Positions 1-9,079 of a DNA stretch of 11,369 nucleotides are shown here, piece by piece. Origin of the DNA: Haplosporangium gracile. Its lineage: Eukaryota; Mortierellomycota; Mortierellomycetes; Mortierellales; Mortierellaceae. Each line of letters begins with the position of its first letter. Position 1 is the first letter of the stretch. The position numbers and the translations under genes are program-made. The DNA lies in NCBI GenBank assembly GCA_015499985.1, contig JAAAUF010001141.1, forward strand, positions 1 through 11,369. The letters run 5' to 3'. The notes under the pieces were generated by a model that had not been told where the DNA came from, searched no databases, and saw nothing but the letters and a program-made list of their open reading frames with translations.

Positions 1-309
1 GCTTCGACGTAAATTGAAAATGAGAGGGCACCAAAATATTCCGTTGTGACGCCTGACGAGGAGCACCAAAGGTTCGAGTGCGCGTTGGACGAGAAACTGG
101 GAGAAAAGAACGATAAGGGCAAGCGCCCACACAGACTTCAGAAAAGGCAGTCAAATGTCATTGGAAAACACACTAGCAACTGCAGCATTGTCACTTCTGA
201 GGTTAACCTACTTAAGAAAGAGAAGATGCGGACCGGTTCTTCGGAGGAGCAAGCACTTGCAGATGCGTTTTTGGAGTTGGATGGTTTGATCAAAATGAGT
301 TCCCTTTGA
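1..309 (+). CDS. Probable 3'-terminal exon of an unidentified plus-strand gene (5' end outside window)
   Basis: An open frame runs from just after a TAA at 10-12 to a TGA at 307-309. The stretch from about position 46 has protein-like composition: charged and Lys/Glu-rich, ending in a probable amphipathic helix (EEQALADAFLELDGLIKMSS). No convincing ATG starts it; the only ATG nearby (20-22) is in another frame and stops almost at once. I therefore read it as the last coding exon of a gene that begins to the left. The splice acceptor is not clear: an AG near 70-71 preceded by a CTGAC branch-like motif is one option, and AGs near 23-27 are others. I recognise no domain. It could also be a chance open frame; the main argument against chance is the composition of its C-terminal 25 residues. 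If real, it converges on the reductase gene that ends at 1015. Confidence 0.35.
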
Positions 310-350
310 CGTAGAGACTATACTCTCAACCTTGCCAGAGATTTTTGTGC

Positions 351-401
351 GAAGCAGAGAAAGGAGAGGAAGGAGAGGGAGAGGACAGAGGTGAGAGAGG
401 G
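351..401. repeat. Purine-rich (GA/GGA) tract
   Basis: About 50 nt consist almost only of G and A, built from GAGA/GGA-like units (GGAGAGGAAGGAGAGGGAGA in the centre). It lies about 45 bp past the TGA at 307-309, in the presumed 3' flank of the left-hand exon. It is low-complexity sequence without a clear single repeat unit. Its complement resembles the CT-rich tracts of promoters in this window, but no minus-strand start codon follows to its left within the window. Confidence 0.6.
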
Positions 402-834
402 CATGAACGCGTAATATGGCTACACGTTTCTTTTTTTCTTCTTTTTTTTCAGGTTTATTTTATGAGCTCGTAATTTTACCCCTCTTTCTTTATTTTGACG
501 ATCGAGTTGTATTCTCACATACACTTTTGTTTGGTTGAAAGTGCACAAAAAAAGTCGGACTTGTTACATTACAAATAGGAATATAAATATGAATGACATG
601 AGGCTGTCAGGTCAGGTTAGAAACACGTCCCAAATAGTGAGTTGAGGCCTAAAAAACAAAACGTCTTTCGTACATTGTTGATGAGGGTGAACAGGCGGAT
701 GAAGGGGTTGGGTGAAGAAAGAAAAAAAGGTAAGAGCGATCGGTGCCGCGTGAGAAGAAAAATACTGAGCAAGAGTGGTTATAACTTGCGGGTCCCCATG
801 GGTTCATTATTAACCATTTTCAAAAGTCGCACAT

Positions 835-840
835 TTTATT
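835..840 (-). terminator. Possible poly(A) signal for the 3-ketoacyl-CoA reductase gene
   Basis: AATAAA on the minus strand, about 175 nt downstream of the reductase stop codon at 1015-1017. The exact hexamer and sense are right, but fungal poly(A) signals are degenerate and this is a fairly long 3' UTR, so the assignment is tentative. Confidence 0.35.
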
Positions 841-1014
841 TTTCGTAGTGGAGATAGAACGACATGCTAGAAGGAAGAGATATAGGCATAAGAGTGAAGG
901 GAATAAATGGGACAATGAAGAGAGAGAAAACAAAAGGAAGTAGAGGAAAGGAAGGGGTGATCAATTGAAATCCAACGAACCAACCCGCTCAGGCGCACTC
1001 CTTTGTTTTTTTGT

Positions 1015-2965
1015 TTACTGGCTCTTGGCGGCAGCGGCAGCCTCACGCTCACGCTTGCGGAGGGCACGTTTACGGATATCAACCTGAATGTTGTAGTTGT
1101 GGTTGACCCAGAAGGCGCGTCCAAAGGTGTTGTCGATCAACCAGTTGGCAATGGCGTGGCTGTAGAAGGGGGTCGAGGTATAAGGGGTCGAAGCACCGCC
1201 CGAGATGCCGATCTGGCCGAGGACAGAGCGGACATAGGGCTTGGGCATGGGGATCAACATGGTTGCACGGCGGATCTTGGACATGGCCGAGACAACAAAG
1301 TAAGTGTTAACGTTCTGGACGGTGATGCCCTTGGGAGCCAACTCGGCACCGATGGCCTGGGACCAGCTCGACAAGAAGGCCTTGGATCCAGAGTAGACAG
1401 AAAGGTAAGGGGTGGGGACCAATCCAGCAAATGAGCCCAAGTTAATAATCAAACCCTTCTTGCTGTTATGTTGGTAAAGGAAAAGGAGATCGAGGAAATA
1501 GAGGAAGGGTATTAGTTGTTTGCCAATTAAGCCTTTTTTTTTTGTTCCTTTTGGCCGTGTGTGTGGCCTCAGATGAAAGTTTCGAATGGGCCAGATAAAA
1601 CAGAATAAGAACGTACCGAGCAACCATGTGGGGGACAATGATCTTGGTGACCTTCATGGCGGCGTTGATGTTGACCTCGACGATATCCTTGACGATCTTG
1701 TCAGTCTCCTGCTCGAAGGGGGTGGGGATTTCATGGTTGGTTCCGACGTTGTTGACTGAAATTGTTGTTGAGTCCAATTGATCCCGTCAGTAGTGTCACA
1801 AGTGAGAGATTGAATGGATGATGAAGTGTAGGTTGTTATTGTAGTAGTAATGGAGAAAGAAGAAGAAAAATGTCGTTGTTAGTTAACAGACAAGGAGAGA
1901 AAAAGATACAGGAAATGTGGGGTAGGATTGTTGGGCGGACAAAGTGATGCCGTCCCCCGTCTCCTGGCCATGCAAAATGAGAGACCATTAGTAATTTCCA
2001 ATCCCAGTCTCTGCCAGTCAAATCGCGCTCCGAAAAGGGAAACATTTCAAAAGACCACAAGCGACAAAAAACACACATACCAAGGACAGTAACGTTGACA
2101 GGGGCAACCAACGCCTGGAGGGCCTGGTAGTCCTTGTCATCTCCCTTGGTAAAGTCCATGGCGTGCACCTTGGTCTCAATGTTGTACTTTTGCTCTATAT
2201 GAACCAAAGAGGGGGCAAACATAGTAATTAGTTTGTCGTCTATCCTTTTTTCAATTAATCGTCGTAAAAATATAAAAAAAAGTCCAATGTTGTTGTCCTT
2301 ACGCAATTCCTCGGCGAGGACCTTGAGCTTGCTCTCGGTACGCGAGACGAGGACAATGTTCAACTTCTTGGACGCCAACTGGAAAGCAAACTCCTTGCCA
2401 ATACCGTCCGAGGCACCGGTAATAACTATAAATTCAAAAAGGAGAGTAAATTAAAAGAATCAGTCTCCCCTCTAAAGAATGACGCTTTGGCACGTTCCTA
2501 ATTGCCGCCCTCAAATGCTGTCCATGTCAGCAACACATACCTGCCCAACCGCCGTTGCCAGCATCGTACTTCTTGACCTATTGTAGTAACCAATGGACGA
2601 TATGGACCAGAGTTAGTACAAAAGTAGGTGACAGGAGCAATTGGCACCACAAAGTAAGAAAGAGAAAAGTACACCGCTTTTTATCAAGGAGCACATGCTC
2701 TTTATAACTTACGTTGATACCGGAGCGGAGGAAGACATCGACGAGGAGCTTGAGGAAGCTCAGGGCCTTGGCGGCGACAACGACGGCACCGATGGCACCA
2801 AAGATGGCGACAGTCGTGGCATTGCAGTTAGATTCTATTTTGTTCAGATGTGAGAATTTTGATTAGCAACTTTTATTCCTGAATCTGCCTCTGTGTGCTG
2901 ATGTGTGCTGATGTGTGAATGAGAAGAAGACACTCACTCTGCACAAAGTGGGCGATCTTGTCCAT
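1015..2965 (-). CDS. IFA38: Very-long-chain 3-ketoacyl-CoA reductase (Ifa38/HSD17B12 family), 7 exons, 336 aa
   Basis: This is an NADPH-dependent short-chain dehydrogenase. It reduces 3-ketoacyl-CoA to 3-hydroxyacyl-CoA, the second step of each cycle of very-long-chain fatty-acid elongation at the ER membrane. I joined exons 2965-2938, 2834-2713, 2577-2541, 2425-2303, 2194-2081, 1755-1617 and 1462-1015. All junctions are GT-AG and the phases agree, giving 1011 nt ending in TAA. Residues about 15-45 form a hydrophobic N-terminal anchor. The cofactor motif TGASDGIG is at about 65-72, NNVG at 143-146, and the catalytic set is about Asn170, Ser198, Tyr211 and Lys215 (YSGSK). The downstream MSKIRR segment is also typical of Ifa38. 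Length is close to the yeast enzyme (about 347 aa). The start sits in GCCATGG, a good context. The basic C-terminus ends AAKSQ, which is not a canonical KKxx ER-retrieval signal. The family is certain from motifs; the substrate follows from the family. Confidence 0.94.
1756..2080 (-). other. Long fifth intron of the reductase gene (325 nt)
   Basis: This intron runs from a GTATGT donor to a TTTCAG acceptor and is two to three times longer than the other introns in the window (96-154 nt). Its distal half is pyrimidine-rich with an open but meaningless frame. A second intron or an alternative exon inside it is possible. Joining the flanking exons directly restores the conserved NVTVL-VNNVG stretch expected in the family. 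Confidence 0.75.
2893..2916 (+). repeat. Short direct repeat inside reductase intron 1
   Basis: The 10-bp unit GTGTGCTGAT occurs twice in tandem, followed by a partial third copy, inside the first intron (2835-2937). It is probably neutral slippage. Confidence 0.6.
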
Positions 2966-3286
2966 GGCGAAAAGAGGAAGGGTGAGGATAAAGTAGAAGA
3001 AGAAAAGAAATGATAAAAAGAAAAAAAGAGAAGCTCGGGCCAAGTGTCGTCGTCTTTATCGCTTCATATCCTCTCTCCGGTCCCGCACCATCGCCAGAGT
3101 CCGTCACTCCGTCAACCCCAACGCTTTTTCACAAGCCACCTCTCTTATTCATTTTCGCCACGAATTTGCACACTAGGAGAGGCTCAATCCTGAGCGTACA
3201 CAATTACACTCAGCCCTTGCATATATTTTTTTTTTAGCTCTTGTTTTCTGTTCAGGAACAATCGATTGCTCTTTTCAACTAGCTCT
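2966..3286 (-). promoter_or_regulatory. Promoter and 5' UTR region of the reductase gene / 3' flank of LSD1
   Basis: This 321-bp gap separates the reductase ATG from the LSD1 stop codon. On the minus strand the 70 nt before the ATG are strongly pyrimidine-rich, as is common around fungal transcription starts. Further upstream, at 3100-3114, two copies of TGACGGA (minus sense) are separated by one base; TGACG is the half-site of CREB/ATF-type bZIP factors. The end near 3228-3237 is an A-rich run (minus sense) that may serve LSD1 3'-end formation. No canonical TATA box is obvious. Confidence 0.5.
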
Positions 3287-6200
3287 CTACGGTCTGCCCA
3301 GGTAATGCGCCTCATACCGTGCTCGCGTCTGACGCATTGATGCATTCTTGCCTCCCAGCATCTTCCCGGCCCTACCGCCACCGCCCTCGCTGCTCAAAGA
3401 CAACTTCCGCTTAAATACTCCTCCTTCTGCTACAGTGCTTGTTGTTGCTATTGTGCTAATGGTCGTTGTCGTCCTGGCCTTGGTCCTCATGGTCGAGGAT
3501 AACGTTGTTGTAGCCGTAGAAGAGGTGGAGCTGGCTTCTGTTTTCGTCTTGGACAAAACAGTCAAAGGACGCGCCACATACGTCGTCACAGGCTGAGCCT
3601 TTAAAGCCATAGGGCGGGGGTACTTTCGGGGCCGACCACGACCTCGCTTCTCCATCACCTGGACCGGCACAGATTTGGTCTCCTTGACTGGTGCCACTTT
3701 GGTTGTCTTGATGGGCATGCTCTTTGTGTTGAGGGATGTCCTCCTGACCTTTGACGTCACGTACTCCTCCGCCGACTCGCTATCGTCATCATCATCCGCA
3801 CTTTCAGAATCCTCTTCGGACTCCTCCGACTCTACTTCCTCATCTTTCACTTCCTCGCTGCTGTCAGAATCATCTTCACTGCGCTCGGCTACAAACTCGG
3901 CAACGATGCTCCGTGACACGCGACCCCTCCGCTTCGGAACAACAAATCCATGACCCAGACTCATAAGCAATGACGGCTCCATCTTGGCATCTGGAGGCGG
4001 AGTGTCCGTTGTCTGAGCATCCTCCATCGATAACAAGTGGGAACGCTCGCTACCGTTACTGCTGACATCCTGACTCTCTTCTCCTGCTGCTGTTACTCCG
4101 TTCTCGACCTTCACACCATTGCTCTCCTCCTCCGCCTTTGCCTGAAGATACACGTCTTCAGTGTGTCGAGAACGCACGGCCTGGGGTCCGATCAACGAAT
4201 CCAGTATCTCCTTGGCAACCTTCAACCCACTCAGATAAGCGCCATGAGCTGTAGCAGGGTACTGTCGACTTGTTGCCTCTCCTGCAAAGTAGAGCTGACC
4301 ATCAACCGATTTGCTCAGCTGATCATAGTCATCTCCTGTACCCTTCTGACCCACAAACGAATAACTGCCCTGTGCAAACTCATCCTGCGACCAGCGCGTA
4401 ATGATTGTCTCAATAGGAGTAGGGATCGTCTTGATCTCGGGGTGGATTAGCGCCAACGAATCCAGTGCTTCCTGAACTAGGTCCTCTTTTGAAATGTTTT
4501 CGCAATCATACGCCGACTGTCCCGCCATCAATGTCACTATTTTTTCATATCCAGCAAAGCGTTTGCGTTTAACAAATATCCTCTTATTTGAATTAATCAT
4601 GCAAGCAAGAGAGGTGCTGACTGGTACTTTTTCTTACCAAGAACAGGGAGGCCAGAGACGACAATACAGTTCCAATACATGTAGAACTTTCCTCGACTTG
4701 ACCGATACGCCTTCAGGTTGTATCCTCTGCCTGACGAGCCCTCCTGACCGCTGCCAACGTACCCAAACAACTCCACGCTCGTGTCCCAGAACGGTTTGTC
4801 AAACACCAGCACCAGCTTGTTGAGCAACCCGAATCCAAGATTACTAATGGCCTGCTCCTTCCAATGTGGGAGCGACGGTGAGAACTGGATCTGGCCGCTC
4901 TTCAGCACTCCTAAAGGAACTGTCACAACGACCGCACTGCACTCGTATGCGGACCCGTCACGGCACTGGATGTGGATTGGCTCATGATCTGATCCGTTGC
5001 GGCGATGCGAACCAGCTTCAGCTGATGTCGTACTACGCTCGATCAGAGATACTGGCTGGTTAAGCCGGACATCGAGTCCCTGGGAGAGTCGCACAGGCAC
5101 CTGACCGTAACCTTCCTTGACCATGCAGTGATGCCCTGCAAACTCATAGTCGTCGTCCTGATCCCAGTGTCTCAGCGATAGTTGATCCAGTGGTGTCGCA
5201 TTAGCGAACTATTTTTCACAGGGGAAAATGAAGCACGTTTGTAGTTAGCACCCTGGACTTCGACCCCCACAAAATGAAGAGCCGAGCAAGTTGTAAACCA
5301 AAATTGTACCTCGAGGTTGGCATAGTGCCAGTGAATGAGTCCCAGCTCCTGTGGCGCCCATGTCTTGAACTCTGGGTGAGTTTGGATGAAGTAGTCCATA
5401 GAGTGACCCAACGTCGGCAGATCCGTCGAATGAACTCGCCCTGGGCCGCGACCATCCATCTTAACCCTGTCTCTGAGATATGCCAACAATGTCTTGGGTA
5501 TCTCAACCTCGTCCCGGAGCTTACAGGCTTGTTCTAGGATCTCGTTAAAAACTGCCTCGCATCGTACATCCATCGCCTTGGGCACCAGTTGACCGTCATG
5601 ACCAAACAGATCACACGTCTCCTCGACCAAATAGTGAAGCTGCAGGTCCTTGAGTTGTCGCCGGACAATGATCTCCATTGGGTTGCCATTCTCGAATCCT
5701 GTGATGATCTGTGCCCCCAAGTCGACGCAGTGCCTCTCCGCCTTGGCTTTGATGGACTGGTCATTTTGCTCGGCATGTTCGTGCTTAGTCTTGTTGGCCT
5801 CTGTCGTCGATGACAGGGCGGGCTTGGTGTTGAGCTCAAATGAGTGCATCCGTCCTCCAACTCTCGACCGCGCCTCCAACACAACCACGCTTGGGGGCAG
5901 CTCTGGAGCAAACTTCCAGGCATAGTACTGAAATAGATTCTCCAGCTGCTTTGCCGCTCCGATGCCAGCAATACCGCTACCAACGACAATGACCGTTCTC
6001 CTTGAGATTGAAGAATCCGTTAATTTGGTGTGTCGGTGAGTCGAAGAGTGCTGACTTCCATTCGTCTTTTCTCCCTGGTCCCCAGCTTCTTCGTCTTGAA
6101 AGGGGCATCCGCCAAAGTTGATGTATCCAGAGCGCAGAAGGAACTCGTAGACGTGTGCAATCAATCCCTGGTGCAATCCAAAGCTCTTGGTCTCCTCAAA

Positions 6201-6887
6201 GGCTCTAGTAAGGGTCAGAGGCTCGTCGGGCCTCTCGCGCCAGAGCCAGAGCATGGTGTTGCGGACCTTGAGATAGCTCTCAAGATCGGATCGTCCAATG
6301 TGGTACTGGAAGAGCTCAAACTCTTCAACACAGAGACCATGTGCATGCAGTCGCGAGGCATGGGCGGCATCATTTAGCTTTTGTTCCTCTTGTCTCTCCT
6401 GGCGTGAACGCTGGTGATGCTGACTTGGAGAGTTAGTCGCTCTGATACTGGCAGTAGTGGCTGAAGATGAATGACGTCCGCGTGTTTGGGGTTGTGCAGC
6501 TTCACTACCTCTTTCTTCCTTGGCTCGATTTGTTGAACCACGGGGTCTTCCCGGTCCACGACCAGTAGTACTTTGTCGCCGAGTTGAAGTTGATGATGAG
6601 CGCCTTTTTCTGGTAGCGGGGAATGAGTCAGGGTTGAAGAGTTCGACTGTCTTCCTGAGTCGTTTGGGTGGTGGCGTTGCTTCTGAGCCACGTCGATGAG
6701 CTGTAGTTGTTGTTGCAATTGTTGCTGTCATGGTGGTCGTCGTTGCTGGCGTTGTTGATGTAACACTATTGGTGGCGGTGGGGGTGTCAGGTGTCCATGC
6801 AGGACCTAGTGCGGTTGCGAGCTGCTTGAGGACGGTCTTGCGGCGAGCCTTTTGGCGCTCAGAGGAGGAGAGTTTTGAGCTCAGCAT
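3287..6887 (-). CDS. LSD1: LSD1/KDM1-type FAD-dependent histone lysine demethylase, 3 exons, 1132 aa
   Basis: This is a nuclear flavoenzyme of the family that oxidatively removes mono- and di-methyl groups from histone H3 lysines (K4, or K9 in some complexes). Exons 6887-5310, 5208-4638 and 4536-3287 join in phase (two 101-nt introns) and restore LEFANATPL and the conserved LVTLMAG-like core. In order: basic, Ser/Thr-rich N-terminus with an AT-hook-like GRGPGRPRG at 109-117; SWIRM domain about 172-262; FAD-binding VVGSGIAGIGAA at 301-312 and EARSRVGGRMHSF at 338-350; DLGAQIITG at 389-397; HWHYANLE-FANATPL at 519-533; VPLGVLK; the LNK lysine at about 657, equivalent to human Lys661; and the second FAD segment FAGEATSRQYPATAHGA at 800-816. 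A 300-residue C-terminal tail follows, with an acidic Ser/Glu/Asp block at about 936-975 and an AT-hook (KRGRGRPRKYPRP) at 1013-1025. The tail is absent from human LSD1 (852 aa). The short linker at about 451-518 leaves no space for a Tower coiled coil. Family call is secure; H3K4 specificity is inferred. Confidence 0.95.
3732..3852 (-). repeat. Acidic Ser/Asp/Glu low-complexity coding tract of LSD1
   Basis: This coding segment encodes a run dominated by Glu, Asp and Ser (residues about 936-975), including five consecutive Asp residues. The many SD/SE pairs are typical casein kinase 2 sites. The reverse strand of this segment gives a misleading serine-rich open frame. Confidence 0.7.
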
Positions 6888-6932
6888 CGTTGTTGATCAG
6901 CAGATCGAGATGAGTTTGATTTGCGGATGGGT

Positions 6933-6979
6933 GGAGAAAGGAAAAGGGAAAGAAGAGGAAGAAGAGGAAGAAGAGGGAG
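6933..6979. repeat. 47-nt perfect purine/pyrimidine tract with GGAAGAA repeats
   Basis: All 47 bases on the plus strand are A or G, and the centre repeats GAAGAGGAA units. In the LSD1 sense it is a CT tract of the type often found at fungal core promoters. Such mirror-like homopurine tracts can adopt triplex DNA in principle; that is not shown here. Confidence 0.75.
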
Positions 6980-7260
6980 CTGAAAAAAGGGGGTTAGATG
7001 GAGAAAGGGATTCGATCGCACTCAGACCATACCGAAATACATATGTTGATAACAATGCTGAGAATTGATCAAAGGTTGATAGTGCTACCATTTGTTTCAC
7101 TCATACCCCCTCTTTAGGTTGATCATTGTTTGACCTTTTTTTTTTGAGCTTCTGTCCTTGAACAGTTCCTGTCTTCTGCTGTCCCTCCCCCTAGGCTGGC
7201 ACAAACTAGGGAGCAGTTTATAAACCCCGATTGCGTTTCCTTCTTCGATCTTCCTTGTCG

Positions 7261-7266
7261 TTTATT
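7261..7266 (-). terminator. Poly(A) signal AATAAA of the Iwr1 gene
   Basis: Exact AATAAA on the minus strand about 60 nt after the Iwr1 TAG (7325-7327), a normal 3' UTR distance, within an AT-rich context (GATAAAATAATAAA). Confidence 0.55.
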
Positions 7267-7324
7267 ATTTTATCAAAGAATCTGTTTCTGCTGAAAAGCA
7301 AACCGAATCGATACCGTAAAAGAA

Positions 7325-9048
7325 CTAGAACATATAACGCTCATCATCATCATCATCATCATCACTCGAAAGTTCGTCTATTTCAAAAAAAGAAAATAAA
7401 TGTCAGATTAGATCCCTTGTTTGCATTGGCTGCTTGAATTGCGGCAAGAAGATAACCAACAGTTGATCAAAAACTCACATGGATGTGCATCGTCGCTGAG
7501 CTCATCTTCAGGATAGTCGTTCTGGTAGTAGTCCTCGGCATTCGAGTCCGAGTCTTCATAGTCGTCGTCACTCGAGTCATCCTCGTTCATAAAGTTGTTC
7601 TCGTCGTCACTGAACCAAAGCCTATACATATGTTGCAATGAGGATAAAAATACATGTAAATTCATTCATATCGTTACCATACCCATACGCGCACTAAACA
7701 ATGTGACAAAATAAATCAAAAAAAATGAGGCTTACAGAGATCCAATGGCACGCTGCTGCGACTCTTTGGCGTGGTCAGCATTGACATCGCGATAGTAAAT
7801 ATCATAGACATATTCGTCCTCCGAGTCAGAAGCCCCTCCAGCGTCGTCTCTCCTGCTGAATGCCGATGAAAGTTGTCCACTGACTGCTGTTTCATCCACA
7901 GAGATCTTGGGGTCGACCTTCTTGTCAGAGACTAGCAAAACGAGATTTGAGATTGCGATTAGATCATGCCCTAATGTATGATCACGGGCAATGAACAAAT
8001 ATCTGATAACCTGGCACCCAGGCACTCACTTGTCAAGTACTCGCGGACCATGGGCAGAAAGTTGCACATAATATCTGCCTCCTCTGCTTCCTGAGCACTA
8101 TTCGTTGTGAAGTGGAAAACGATGCAAAATTAATCTATGTCTGCGACCCACACGACATTCAACCACTCGGTTGATTTCAGCACATATTTCTGACTTACAG
8201 CTGCTTCTTGGTCTTGGGCTCATCCTCTTTGACGGCGTCATACATCTTGAATATATCCAACTGCGCCTCAGCCGCGACTTCATTTGACGACCTAAACGTA
8301 TTGACGAACGAGCTGTTAATGACAGCTTCTGCTATGAACATCACAGTTCCGCACGACGCTACAGTCATTTGTATTCAAAGAGTTGCGTACTTGACTTTGG
8401 GAGGGAGCTTTGTATCGGGAGTTGAGTATCCGGACCGTTTCTGGTTGATGACTCTGTAGCGGGCCGTGCGCGCTTCCTGTCGTTTTGTTTCTGCCAGCTC
8501 GCCTCGTCTCTCCTGGACACGCTCATCGTAGTCAACAGTGTGGCGGTCCATCAACCGAGATCTTGGTCTGGGCGATGACTCGGCCAGATTTGTGATTTTT
8601 TCCTATTGAGTCCAACGATCAGAAAAGAGTAAGGTCACACAATCCTTGATATGTCTGGATCCATGATGTCATTGAAAGTTCTGCAATGTAGTCCTTACCC
8701 TGAGTTTGCTCGATTGGGTTGGGTCCTTGAAGAGCCCCTTGTTGACCGTGGTTGCCAATCTGAAAACCGCTGGTGCAGCCTCTACAATGTCGAAAGAAAA
8801 CCAAAAACAGGTACGTAAGTCATGATGACCTCACCGACAGGGTCGCATCGAAATCGTGAAGAGCTTGGTTTTGGTGCCAAGATCGCCTTACTTGGAAGTG
8901 GCATTAGTCCTGCAGCTGTGTTCTCCTTCTCTCGCTGACTCTCATCCTCGGTCTTCTTTTGCTTCTTTCCTGCCAGCTTCTCCAACTGTTCCTGCACAAC
9001 TAGAGGAAGAAAAAATATATGGACAGTAAATATTGTATTCTCAGCGAA

Positions 9049-9079
<31 letters not shown>

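Larger units (their letters stand above)
310..1014. other. Convergent intergenic region (about 700 bp), no gene seen
   Basis: This AT-rich stretch lies between the stop of the left-hand plus-strand exon and the stop of the minus-strand reductase gene. It holds a purine-rich tract (351-401), a T-rich tract ending in CAG at about 430-453 that resembles a plus-strand splice acceptor, and a minus-strand AATAAA. The short open frames in it (for example 642-848) start at non-ATG codons and have no recognisable content. It is best read as two facing 3' UTRs and spacer. Confidence 0.6.
6888..7324 (-). promoter_or_regulatory. LSD1 promoter region and Iwr1 3' flank
   Basis: This 437-bp gap lies between the LSD1 ATG and the Iwr1 stop codon. 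The part near LSD1 contains an uninterrupted purine run on the plus strand (6933-6979), so a pyrimidine tract in the LSD1 sense about 45-92 nt before the ATG. The distal part holds the Iwr1 poly(A) signal. No tRNA or other RNA gene was found in it, and no credible coding frame. Confidence 0.6.

Noticed and set aside
430..453. Splice acceptor of a plus-strand coding exon
   Set aside because: The T-rich tract and CAG look right, but all frames after it stop within a few codons. At most it is a UTR intron.
1003..1434. 143-aa plus-strand open frame over the reductase's last exon
   Set aside because: It is antisense to a well-supported exon with conserved SDR motifs; its Gly/Asp/Val-rich content mirrors the real codons.
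3675..3953. Serine-rich plus-strand open frame
   Set aside because: It is the reverse complement of the acidic Ser/Glu/Asp tract of LSD1, which creates a false poly-Ser reading.
6933..6979. CRISPR or regular satellite array
   Set aside because: It is a purine-only low-complexity tract without unique spacers or a fixed unit.
7231..7437. Poly-His protein from the CAT repeat on the plus strand
   Set aside because: The same triplets read as poly-Asp in the Iwr1 frame, with a proper splice acceptor and stop. Acidic tails are normal for Iwr1.
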